Of a stretch of 64,000 nt of DNA, positions 24,979 through 32,694 are shown piece after piece (position 1 is the stretch's first letter; every line of letters begins with the position of its first letter). Origin of the DNA: Leucobacter zeae (GTDB lineage: Bacteria > Actinomycetota > Actinomycetes > Actinomycetales > Microbacteriaceae); the NCBI RefSeq assembly GCF_016758175.1, contig NZ_QYAB01000001.1:1261162-1325161 (forward strand). Reading direction: 5' to 3'. Position numbers and translations under genes: made by a program. The notes under the pieces were generated by a model. That model had not been told where the DNA came from. It saw only the letters and a list, made by a program, of their open reading frames with translations, and made no database searches.

Positions 24979-26676
24979 TCACCGCTTCGCCCGGACCGGG
25001 ATCAATCGGCCGGGATCGGGCGCACCCGCCGCCGCGGCTGCTGGTGCGGGGGGCGCATCCGCCGCACCGCCGCCGGGTGCGCCGGTGGCGGTCGAGAGGC
25101 GGCGCCTCGAGAGCGGCGCCCAGGCCTGCACGGCGCAGAACGGTGCGCACTGGTGCACCGCCGAGCCGTCGGCCGCCGGGGCCTCGTTCACGGTCGCGAC
25201 GTGCACGCAGCACTGGGTGAGCCGCTCCTCGATCATCGTGTTGATGTCCATGAACGGCTTCACGGTGATCCGTTTCACCCGCTCGCCGAGGAACCGGCGC
25301 AGCCGACCGTGCTGCCCCGGAAGCGCCGCGGCGGCGAGCTTCGACAGCGTGCCGATGCCGAGATCGCACCCGGCGCAGATGTCCTTCCAGAGGCTCCCGA
25401 TCGAGGGGTGCGAGAGCGACGACTGCTCGCTGAGCAGATCGAGCAGCGACTGCTTCACGCTCTGCTGCAGCGTCTGGCTGACGCTCCGCTTCATCGCCTG
25501 GTTGATCTCGCTGTCGGCGATGCGGTTCGCGATCAGGTCCGGGTTCAGGTCGAGGAACTCCTTGAGCTGCTCGTGCCCCACGAGTTCGGTCAGCGACTTC
25601 CACCGATCCGAGTCGTCGCGCAGCAGATACCCGACCGAGCAGCAGTGCGGGTGCGAGCAGGGGAGCGCCGTCAGGTCGCGCCACGTGACCTCGCCGTCGG
25701 TCTGCGGGCCCATGCGGGCGAGGACCCCGGTGTGGGTCAGGCGGTCCTGCGCGTCGATGCCGGCCGAACGGCCCGATCCGAAGACCGGCTGGATCGTCAC
25801 CCCGCCCACGTACGGCGTCGCCATCGCGCGACGGATCACCGCGCCGATCTCGTGGTCGTTCACCCCGAGCGCGGCGGTCATCGTCAGCGTGGTGAAGATC
25901 CCGGCCTCGGAGAGCCGCGCGAGGGCCCGCTCCTTGAACCTGCGGATGTCGGCGCCGCGGTGGTAGCGCGAGGACTCCGGCTCCTCGCCGTCGTACTGGA
26001 GGTAGATCTCGACGCGCTCCCGGTGCCGCGCGAGGGTCTCGACGAACGCGTCGTCGTTCGCGATCCGGAGGCCGTTCGAGTTGATGAGGATCCGCACGAC
26101 CGGTCGGGCGACGAGGTGCTCGAGCAGTTGCTCGAGCCAGGGGTACAGCGTGGGTTCCCCGCCCGAGAGCATGAGCACGTCGATGCGGCCGTTCTCGCGC
26201 GCGAGCCGGGCGTCGACGGATGCGAGCACTTCCTCGAGCGGCGCGACGGAGCTCGCCGCTGGGCTCGACTCCGCGAAGCAGGTGGGGCACTTCAGATTGC
26301 AGTGGTCGGTGATGTCCTCGAGCAGGATGCAGGTGTGCTGGGTCTGCATCTCGGGCAGGCCGTCCTCATAGGCCTCCGGGACCGGCTTGAAGTTGCCGGC
26401 GAGGTCGGCCGTGTGGATCTTCGTCGGGGCGGTCCACTGCTCGAGGTAGCTCAGGATCTCGGCTGACTCGTCGTACAGCGTGCGCTGGAGCCCGTGGACG
26501 CGGCACCCGCGCTCGAGCCAGATCCTACCGTCGCGGTCCGCCAGCCAGCCCGAGAGCCGCTGCACTTCCGCGAGCGGGCGGTCCGGCTGCTCCTCGTGGC
26601 AGGCGGGGCAGAAGGCATTGACGTACCGGTGCACCCGGTAGTCGCGGAGGGGCATTCCAGCAGTCTGCGGTGACAT
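24979..26676 (-). CDS. radical SAM protein of MJ0619 / tetraether synthase (Tes) architecture
   Basis: The 565-residue protein opens with a rubredoxin-like element (FCPAC at C23/C26, then DGRIWLERGCRVHG with C58). The radical SAM core follows: CNLKCPTC at 126-133, LSGGEPTLYP at 170-179, INSNG and YLQYDG. Next come PCSHPHCC (C340, C345, C346), ICAGC, QCC and QCAPFC, indicating extra Fe-S sites. This layout matches the archaeal MJ0619/Tes group, which couples lipid tails carbon to carbon. The bacterial function is unknown, so the lipid role is inference. ATG 26676 is chosen; GTG 26685 and ATG 26655 are alternatives. It is the first gene of a compact operon with the two-TM and Lgt-like genes. 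A Pro/Ala-rich tail ends the protein. Confidence 0.8.
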   Translation of the reverse strand: MSPQTAGMPLRDYRVHRYVNAFCPACHEEQPDRPLAEVQRLSGWLADRDGRIWLERGCRVHGLQRTLYDESAEILSYLEQWTAPTKIHTADLAGNFKPVPEAYEDGLPEMQTQHTCILLEDITDHCNLKCPTCFAESSPAASSVAPLEEVLASVDARLARENGRIDVLMLSGGEPTLYPWLEQLLEHLVARPVVRILINSNGLRIANDDAFVETLARHRERVEIYLQYDGEEPESSRYHRGADIRRFKERALARLSEAGIFTTLTMTAALGVNDHEIGAVIRRAMATPYVGGVTIQPVFGSGRSAGIDAQDRLTHTGVLARMGPQTDGEVTWRDLTALPCSHPHCCSVGYLLRDDSDRWKSLTELVGHEQLKEFLDLNPDLIANRIADSEINQAMKRSVSQTLQQSVKQSLLDLLSEQSSLSHPSIGSLWKDICAGCDLGIGTLSKLAAAALPGQHGRLRRFLGERVKRITVKPFMDINTMIEERLTQCCVHVATVNEAPAADGSAVHQCAPFCAVQAWAPLSRRRLSTATGAPGGGAADAPPAPAAAAAGAPDPGRLIPVRAKR

Positions 26677-26746
26677 GCCGCCCACGCTAGCGCATGCCGC
26701 CGACAGCCGCGGATCGAGGGCTCGCTCCGCCGGCTTCCGCGGCCCG

Positions 26747-27292
26747 TCAGTCGTTCTGGGGCAGCGGCGGCAGCGTGATCGGCTCGGTGACGGGCTCGAA
26801 GCGGTCGATGCTCAGGGCGAGACGCCGCAGCAGCGTGGACAGCCGATCGCGCTCCGAGCGCGGCAGACCGCCGAGCAGGCGCTCCTCGGCGTCGCTCAGC
26901 CGGGTCATGGCCGTATCGACGAGTGTGAGCCCCTGCGGAGTCATCTCGACGAGCACTCCGCGGCCGTCGTTGGGGTCGGTGAGGCGCCTGACGAGCCCGC
27001 GCTCGGCCATGCGGTCGATGCGGTTCGTCATGGTGCCGCTCGAGACGAGCGTCTGCTGCACGAGCACCTTCGGGCTCTGGCTGAACGGCTCGCCGCTCCT
27101 GCGCAGCACCGAGAGCACGTCGAACTCCCACGAGGTCAGCCCGGAGCGGTCGAAGGCGTGCGCCCTGGCGCGGTCGAGGTGCTTCGAGATGCGCCACAGG
27201 CGCGAGAAGATCGCGAGCGGGGCGAGGTCGAGATCTGGGCGCGCCGTCGCCCAGTCCGCGATGATCCGGTCGACCTCGTCCTCGTGCTTCAT
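26747..27292 (-). CDS. MarR-family transcriptional regulator
   Basis: The 181-residue regulator has the MarR winged helix (residues about 45-115), with LTSWEFDVLSVLRRSGEPFS and the wing DPNDGRGVLVEMT. The start is ATG 27292: GATAAT lies 6 nt upstream, so the transcript is likely leaderless, and the GGAGG next to the ATG is too close to act as an ordinary ribosome site. It is divergent from tRNA-Gln and glmU. Target and ligand are unknown; the radical SAM operon starts about 70 bp downstream on the same strand. Confidence 0.87.
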   Translation of the reverse strand: MKHEDEVDRIIADWATARPDLDLAPLAIFSRLWRISKHLDRARAHAFDRSGLTSWEFDVLSVLRRSGEPFSQSPKVLVQQTLVSSGTMTNRIDRMAERGLVRRLTDPNDGRGVLVEMTPQGLTLVDTAMTRLSDAEERLLGGLPRSERDRLSTLLRRLALSIDRFEPVTEPITLPPLPQND

Positions 27293-27298
27293 CCCTCC

Positions 27299-27304
27299 AT
27301 TATC
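27299..27304 (-). promoter_or_regulatory. -10 of leaderless marR
   Basis: GATAAT on the minus strand lies 6 nt before ATG 27292. Confidence 0.5.
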
Positions 27305-27393
27305 GCGTGTTCCGCCTCCGGGCCCCGCACGACGGGCGGTCGGCGAGCGGCCGACGATCTGGCAGACTGGTACGGTGCCGCGACTCGGCACGG

Positions 27394-27465
27394 TCCGCCT
27401 TGGTGTAACGGCAGCACGACAGCCTTTGGAGCTGTGAGGTCCAGGTTCGAACCCTGGGGGCGGAG
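27394..27465 (+). tRNA. tRNA-Gln (anticodon UUG)
   Basis: A 72-nt cloverleaf can be drawn. The acceptor TCCGCCT pairs with GGGCGGA (one G-T), D stem GTG/CAC, anticodon stem ACAGC/GCTGT with loop CTTTGGA (anticodon TTG at positions 34-36), T stem CCAGG/CCTGG with loop TTCGAAC, discriminator G. CCA is not encoded. It lies just upstream of glmU. Confidence 0.95.
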
Positions 27466-27496
27466 CGCTCGACATCCGTCAGGAAGGATCCGCCCC

Positions 27497-28921
27497 ATGT
27501 CAGAACGGTCACTCGCGGTCGTCATTCTCGCCGCGGGCCAGGGAACTCGCATGAAGTCCTCCCTCCCGAAGGTGCTCCACCGCATCGGCGGACGCTCGCT
27601 CATCGCCCACGTGCTCGACGCTGCAGCGGGGCTCGCCCCGACCCGCGTGATCGCGGTCGTCCGCCACGATCGGGATCGCGTCTCTGAGGCGATCCTCGAC
27701 CACGCCCCCGACACCACGATCGTCGACCAGGACGAGATCCCCGGCACCGGCCGCGCGGTCGAGCTCGCGATCTCGGCCCTGCCGGACGACTTCGACGGCT
27801 CGGTCGTCGTGCTCTCGGGCGACGCGCCGCTCATCGATTCCGCGACGCTCGACCGCCTCGTGCGCGGACACATCGAGGATCGGCGTTCGATGACGCTGCT
27901 CTCGGCGATCTACGACAACCCGACCGGCCTCGGCCGGATCCTGCGCGACGCCGACGGCGGCGTCACCGGGATCGTCGAGGAGAAGGACGCGAGCGAGGCC
28001 CAGCGGCGGATCACCGAGATCAACGGCGGCATCTACGTCTTCGCTCGAGCGGCCCTGCAGAGCGCCCTCGCCGGCATCGACACCAACAACGCGCAGGGCG
28101 AGAAGTACCTCACCGACGCGGCGGCGAGCATCCTCTCGGACGGGGGAGCGGTCGAGGCCGTGGCGACCGACGATCCCTGGCTCATCGCAGGCGTCAACGA
28201 CCGCGCGCAGCTCGCCGACGCCGGCCGTGAGCTGAACGCGCGGATCGTGCGCGAGCACCAGCGCGGCGGCGTGACCATCCAGGATCCTGCGACGACGTGG
28301 ATCGATGCGGACGTCTCGATCGAGCCGGACACCGAGATCCTCCCCGGTACGCACCTGCAGGGCGCCACCTCGATCGCCTCCGGGGCCGTCATCGGTCCGG
28401 ATACGACCCTCGTCGACTGCGAGGTCGGGGCCGGCGCGCGGATCCGCCGCAGCGAGGCGACGCTCGCCGTGTTCGGCGACGGGGTCGAGGTGGGCCCGTT
28501 CGCCTTCATCCGGCCCGGTACGGAACTGGGCGCCGCCGGGAAGATCGGCGCGTTCGTGGAGACGAAGAACGCGAAGATCGGCGACGGCAGCAAGGTGCCC
28601 CACCTCAGCTACGTGGGCGACGCTACGATCGGCACGGGGACGAACATCGGGGCCGGCACCATCTTCGCCAACTACGACGGCGTGCAGAAGCATCACACCC
28701 GGGTCGGCGACGCGGTGCGCGTCGGCTCCAAGAACGTGCTCATCGCCCCGGTGGCGATCGCCGATGGGACGTACACCGCCGCCGGCACGGTGGTGCGCAA
28801 GGACGTTCCCGCGGGGTCGCTCGCGCTGAACGTCGCGCCGCAGCGTAACATCGAGGGGTGGGTCGCCGAGCATCGTCCGGGGACGAGCACGGCCGAGGCC
28901 GCGGAGCGCGCGGGCGAGTAG
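27497..28921 (+). CDS. glmU: bifunctional UDP-N-acetylglucosamine pyrophosphorylase / glucosamine-1-phosphate acetyltransferase
   Basis: GlmU makes UDP-GlcNAc for peptidoglycan in two steps: acetylation of glucosamine-1-phosphate and uridylyl transfer. The 474-residue protein has the nucleotidyltransferase signature LAAGQGTRMKSSLPKVLH at the N-terminus. From about residue 250 it has a left-handed beta-helix of hexapeptide repeats, with acetyltransferase residues in FVETKNAKIGDGSK and GTIFANYDG. ATG 27497 follows AGGAAGGA. It is followed by prs after 47 bp, the usual glmU-prs order. Confidence 0.96.
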   Translation: MSERSLAVVILAAGQGTRMKSSLPKVLHRIGGRSLIAHVLDAAAGLAPTRVIAVVRHDRDRVSEAILDHAPDTTIVDQDEIPGTGRAVELAISALPDDFDGSVVVLSGDAPLIDSATLDRLVRGHIEDRRSMTLLSAIYDNPTGLGRILRDADGGVTGIVEEKDASEAQRRITEINGGIYVFARAALQSALAGIDTNNAQGEKYLTDAAASILSDGGAVEAVATDDPWLIAGVNDRAQLADAGRELNARIVREHQRGGVTIQDPATTWIDADVSIEPDTEILPGTHLQGATSIASGAVIGPDTTLVDCEVGAGARIRRSEATLAVFGDGVEVGPFAFIRPGTELGAAGKIGAFVETKNAKIGDGSKVPHLSYVGDATIGTGTNIGAGTIFANYDGVQKHHTRVGDAVRVGSKNVLIAPVAIADGTYTAAGTVVRKDVPAGSLALNVAPQRNIEGWVAEHRPGTSTAEAAERAGE

Positions 28922-28968
28922 CCCGCGAGGACCACAAAACACAACACGGGGTTGAGGAGCAGCATCGG

Positions 28969-29946
28969 ATGAGCAGTATCGAGATGGCGGGGCAGAAGAA
29001 GCTCGTCCTGATCACGGGTCGGGCCTACCCCGAACTCGCTGAGCAGGTCGCGGCGGAGCTCGGCGCCGAACTCGTACCCACGGACGCGCGGACGTTCGCG
29101 AACGGCGAGCTCTACGCTCGCTTCGACGAGAGCGTGCGCGGTGCCGACGCCTTCGTCATCCAGTCGCACACCAATCCGATCAACGAGTGGCTCATGGAGC
29201 AGCTCATCATGGTCGACGCGCTGAAGCGCGCGTCGGCGAAGCGGATCACCGTGGTGGCTCCCTTCTATCCCTACTCGCGTCAGGACAAGAAGGGCCGCGG
29301 CCGCGAGCCGATCTCCGCCAGACTCGTCGCCGATCTGTTCAAGGCCGCCGGCGCCGACCGCATCATGTCGGTCGACCTGCACGCACCGCAGATCCAGGGC
29401 TTCTTCGACGGTCCCGTCGATCACCTCTTCGCGATGCCGGTGCTGCTCGAGCACTTCAAGAAGACCATCAAGCGCGACGACATCACGGTCGTCTCGCCCG
29501 ACATGGGCCGCGTGCGCGTCGCGGACGTCTGGAGCGACAAGCTCGACGCACCGCTCGCCATCATCCACAAGCGTCGCGATCCGAGCGTCGCGAACGAGGC
29601 GACCGTGCACGGCATCGTCGGCGACGTGAAGGATCGCTGGTGCATCATGGTCGACGACATGATCGACACGGGCGGCACCATCTCGAAGGCCGCGCAGGCG
29701 CTGAAGGACAACGGCGCGAAGGGCGTGACGATCGCGACGACCCACGCGATCTTCTCGGGGAAGGCGATCGAGCACCTCTCACAGGACTTCATCGATCAGG
29801 TGGTCGTCACCGACACCCTTCCGCTGACGCCCGAGAAGCGCTTCGACAAGCTCACCGTGCTGCCGATCGCCCCGCTGCTCGCGAAGGCGATCCACGAGGT
29901 ATTCGAGGACGGATCGGTCACCAGCATGTTCGAGGGCGCCGCCTAG
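28969..29946 (+). CDS. prs: ribose-phosphate pyrophosphokinase (PRPP synthetase)
   Basis: This enzyme converts ribose-5-phosphate and ATP to PRPP for purine, pyrimidine, histidine and tryptophan synthesis. The 325-residue protein has the family motifs FANGELYARF, FYPYSRQDKKGRGREPIS, SVDLHA, and the PRPP-binding loop VDDMIDTGGTI. ATG 28969 follows TTGAGGAG. It is co-transcribed with glmU and ends just before a perfect 15-bp hairpin at 30007-30042. Confidence 0.97.
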   Translation: MSSIEMAGQKKLVLITGRAYPELAEQVAAELGAELVPTDARTFANGELYARFDESVRGADAFVIQSHTNPINEWLMEQLIMVDALKRASAKRITVVAPFYPYSRQDKKGRGREPISARLVADLFKAAGADRIMSVDLHAPQIQGFFDGPVDHLFAMPVLLEHFKKTIKRDDITVVSPDMGRVRVADVWSDKLDAPLAIIHKRRDPSVANEATVHGIVGDVKDRWCIMVDDMIDTGGTISKAAQALKDNGAKGVTIATTHAIFSGKAIEHLSQDFIDQVVVTDTLPLTPEKRFDKLTVLPIAPLLAKAIHEVFEDGSVTSMFEGAA

Positions 29947-29962
29947 TCGCTCACGCGCAGGG

Positions 29963-31069
29963 TCATCGTTCCCGGTGCCCGGCGTCCACCGCCCCGCGGG
30001 GTCCACGATCAGCCGCGAGTCTGCTCCGACTCGCGGCTGATCTGCGTGCGGCGACCCACCTCAGCGCGATCCCGACGAGCACGAGCGCCGCGCCGGTCGA
30101 GGCCATCCCGACGAAGACGCCGCGGTTGTCCGCCGCGCCGGGATCGGAGAGATTCGCCGCGGCGCCGACGATCAGGAGCAGCCCGAACGCCAGCAGCGGC
30201 GTGATGAGGCGCATCCACCATGCGCCGAGCGGCGTGCGGACGAACCCCGCATACGGTGCGGGGAGGCCGCGCTCCGCTGCAGGGGCTTCGGCGCGCCACT
30301 CGGCGACCAGTGCGAGGCCGCGCCGGGTGCGCGCGTCGCGGCACGCACCCGCGGCGGCGCGCAGGGCCGTCCAAACGGCGACGAGACCGAGGAAGGCGCC
30401 GATGCCGAGCACGGGGATCCGCTGCCAGGTGAACAGCGCGACGATCGCAGCGACGCCAGACGCCGTCGCAACGCGCCGGAGCACGCGCTCGGCTCCGGGA
30501 GCCGCGAGCCCTGCGCGTTCGACGGCGGAGACCGCCGCGGCGTCATCTGCCTCCCAGCGCCGCCGCCGCTCCGCCAGTTCCCCGGGGGCGAGCAGATCCG
30601 TCTCCCGTTCGGCTGCGGCGAGCCGTAGAGCCTCGAGGTCTCCGGGGTACGGCACATCCGGGCGGAGTGCCTGCAGGCGGAGCACCTCGGCGTAGTCGAG
30701 CTCGCCGTGACGCGCCCGCTCCGCGGACGCGAGCGAGGCCAGATCCGCAGTCACAGTACGACCCGGATTCACCGGTCGCCCGCCCGCGCCGCGAGCCGCG
30801 TACTCCTGCATGATCGTCCAGGCGTAGACCGCTCGCTCCGTCCTGGACTGCGAGCAGACTCCTGCGATCAGCCAGACGAGCAGCAGGAGGAAGACGACGC
30901 CGACTGCGAAGACGAGGATCCCCGATCCCGCGCTCTCGGAATCGCGCCCGTCGTCATCGAGGAGCATCACGACGCCCCCGCCGATCCCGAGCAGCGCGAG
31001 CAGGGCGGCGAAGCCGATCTGCACGACCCAGTAGCCCCAGCCGGAATACGTCTGTCTCGCGCGCGTCAC
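29963..31069 (-). CDS. membrane protein of unknown function
   Basis: The 368-residue protein has two hydrophobic helices near the N-terminus (about 15-35 and 47-70) and four more in the C-terminal half (from residue 205 on), separated by a soluble Ala/Glu/Arg-rich region. No family is recognised. GTG 31069 has CAGAAT 6 nt upstream and no ribosome site, so it is likely leaderless. Its last 25 codons run through the perfect hairpin at 30007-30042 that probably terminates prs. Either the C-terminus is dispensable or the real stop region has drifted. Confidence 0.6.
   Translation of the reverse strand: MTRARQTYSGWGYWVVQIGFAALLALLGIGGGVVMLLDDDGRDSESAGSGILVFAVGVVFLLLLVWLIAGVCSQSRTERAVYAWTIMQEYAARGAGGRPVNPGRTVTADLASLASAERARHGELDYAEVLRLQALRPDVPYPGDLEALRLAAAERETDLLAPGELAERRRRWEADDAAAVSAVERAGLAAPGAERVLRRVATASGVAAIVALFTWQRIPVLGIGAFLGLVAVWTALRAAAGACRDARTRRGLALVAEWRAEAPAAERGLPAPYAGFVRTPLGAWWMRLITPLLAFGLLLIVGAAANLSDPGAADNRGVFVGMASTGAALVLVGIALRWVAARRSAASRSRLAADRGPRGAVDAGHRER
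30007..30042. terminator. 15-bp perfect hairpin after prs
   Basis: Arms GATCAGCCGCGAGTC and its exact complement enclose a 6-nt loop, 60 bp after the prs stop. It lies inside the 3' end of the convergent membrane protein gene. Confidence 0.65.
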
Positions 31070-31075
31070 CCGTCA

Positions 31076-31081
31076 ATTCTG
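31076..31081 (-). promoter_or_regulatory. -10 of leaderless membrane protein gene
   Basis: CAGAAT on the minus strand lies 6 nt before GTG 31069. Confidence 0.4.
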
Positions 31082-31124
31082 GCTCACGCCGCCGACGCCC
31101 GGACCCCGACGCTCCAGAATCGTG

Positions 31125-31289
31125 TAGACTCGTGTGCTGTACTTCGGCGAGGGGCGCATCTGCGCCCGTGATCGACGCGGGACGGACTGCCTGAGCGGGC
31201 CATCTTGCTGCGTTTGCAACGCGAGTGCGAGACATCATTCCCGGCGGCTGGACCGCCCCGGCTGGGCGAGAGCCCGCAAGGAGACACAC
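31125..31289 (+). promoter_or_regulatory. rplY promoter and long 5' leader
   Basis: TAGACT at 31125-31130 is a plausible -10, giving a leader of about 150 nt before ATG 31290. The leader contains self-complementary GC-rich stretches (for example GGGCGCATCTGCGCCC at 31152-31167). Ribosomal protein leaders often mediate autogenous control; no known L25 leader motif is identified here. Confidence 0.45.
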
Positions 31290-31871
31290 ATGAGCGAGAA
31301 GAACAAGCTCGACGCAACCGTTCGCGAGAGCTTCGGCAAGGGCGCTGCCCGCAAGCTCCGCGCGATCGGCCAGACCCCGGCCGTCGTCTACGGCCACGGC
31401 AGCGAGCCCGTGCACGTCGCGGTCGAGACCCACCCGCTGAGCCTGATCGTGCGCCACGCGAACGCGATCATCGAGCTCAAGATCGAGGGCAAGAAGCAGC
31501 TCGTGCTCGTCAAGGACGTGCAGAAGGATCCGGTGCGCCAGATCATCGAGCACGTCGACCTCGTCATCGTCAAGAAGGGCGAGACCGTCGACGTCGAGGT
31601 CCCCGTGCACGTCGTCGGGGAGCCCTTCTCGGGTACCAACGCGCTGCAGGAGCTCAACACGCTCCGCCTGAGCGTTCCGGCGACCTCGATCCCCGAGAAC
31701 GTCGAGGTCGACGTCGAGGGACTCAAGGACGGCGAGCGCGTGCTGGCAGGCGGCGTGACGCTGCCCGAGGGCGCGACCCTGCTCGACGACGCCGAGCAGC
31801 TCGTCGTGCACGTGGTCGCTCCGCGCGGCTCGGCTTCGGGCGAGGACGAGGCGGCCGAGGCCGCCGAGTAA
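31290..31871 (+). CDS. rplY: 50S ribosomal protein L25/general stress protein Ctc
   Basis: The 193-residue long form (TL5/Ctc type) has the N-terminal 5S rRNA-binding L25 domain (residues 1-95; ARKLRAIGQTPAVVYGHG), a C-terminal beta domain (about 100-180) and an acidic Glu/Ala tail. ATG 31290 follows AAGGAG. A hairpin with a T-rich tail closes the gene, so it is probably monocistronic although pth follows, as is usual in actinobacteria. Confidence 0.95.
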   Translation: MSEKNKLDATVRESFGKGAARKLRAIGQTPAVVYGHGSEPVHVAVETHPLSLIVRHANAIIELKIEGKKQLVLVKDVQKDPVRQIIEHVDLVIVKKGETVDVEVPVHVVGEPFSGTNALQELNTLRLSVPATSIPENVEVDVEGLKDGERVLAGGVTLPEGATLLDDAEQLVVHVVAPRGSASGEDEAAEAAE

Positions 31872-31884
31872 GCCACGCACCCGG

Positions 31885-31940
31885 GATCGGGCTCGCCAGG
31901 CGGTCGGAGACGACCGGCAGGCGGGCCCGATCTCTGTTTT
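31885..31940 (+). terminator. rplY terminator
   Basis: GATCGGGCTCGCC pairs with GGCGGGCCCGATC across a loop that can itself fold (CGGTC/GACCG). TCTGTTTT follows directly. This is the most classical intrinsic terminator in the window. Confidence 0.75.
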
Positions 31941-32103
31941 CCGAGGGCTCTCCTGCCGCACGCCCTGTCGGGGAGAGACGATCCCGCGGGGAGTCGCCGG
32001 GCGTCGCCCCGTTGGTGGAAGAATGTCTGAGGTGCGTGCGACGATGAGATCGCGGGGGTGCTGAACGAGCATGTTCTGGCGCAGGAGTAGGAAAGAGGAA
32101 CTC

Positions 32104-32694
32104 GTGTCGAGTGACGGCTGGCTCATCGTGGGTCTGGGGAATCCTGGCCCGAAGTACGAGGCCACGAGGCACAACGTGGGACAGATGGCGCTCGACGTGC
32201 TCGCGGACCGCATCGGCGGACGCTTCTCCGCCCACAAGGCCGGCGCGCGCGTGGCGGAGGGGCGCGTGCGACCGGGGGGGCCGAAGCTGATCCTCGCGAA
32301 GTCGAACGGCTACATGAACACCTCGGGCGGACCGGTCTCGGCGCTCGCGAAGTACTTCGGGATTGCTCCCGAGCGGGTCGTGGTGGTGCACGACGAGCTC
32401 GACCTGCCGTTCGACACGATCAAGCTCAAGCAGGGCGGCGGGCACGGGGGCCACAACGGACTGCGCGACATCGCGAAGGCGCTCGGCACCCCCGATTTCC
32501 TGCGCGTGCGGGTCGGCATCGGCAGGCCCCCGGGTCAGCAGGACCCCGCTGACTTCGTGCTGAAGCCGTTCGCCTCTGCCGAGCGGCCGAATCTCGGCGT
32601 GCTGCTCGAGGACGCGGCCGACGCCGTGGAGTCCGTCGTCGACGACGGACTGCTCGCCGCCCAGCAGCGATTCCACGGGAGGGCCGCCCAGTGA
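32104..32694 (+). CDS. pth: peptidyl-tRNA hydrolase
   Basis: Pth releases peptides from peptidyl-tRNAs that drop off the ribosome. The 196-residue product has LIVGLGNPGPKYEATRHNVG at the start (catalytic His in TRHN), VVVHDELDLP (Asp) and GGHGGHNGLRDI. GTG 32104 is preferred because AAAGAGGA lies 5 nt upstream and the family starts a few residues before LIVGLGNPG. An ATG at 32071 would add 11 basic residues. The stop overlaps the mfd start in GTGA. Confidence 0.92.
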   Translation: MSSDGWLIVGLGNPGPKYEATRHNVGQMALDVLADRIGGRFSAHKAGARVAEGRVRPGGPKLILAKSNGYMNTSGGPVSALAKYFGIAPERVVVVHDELDLPFDTIKLKQGGGHGGHNGLRDIAKALGTPDFLRVRVGIGRPPGQQDPADFVLKPFASAERPNLGVLLEDAADAVESVVDDGLLAAQQRFHGRAAQ

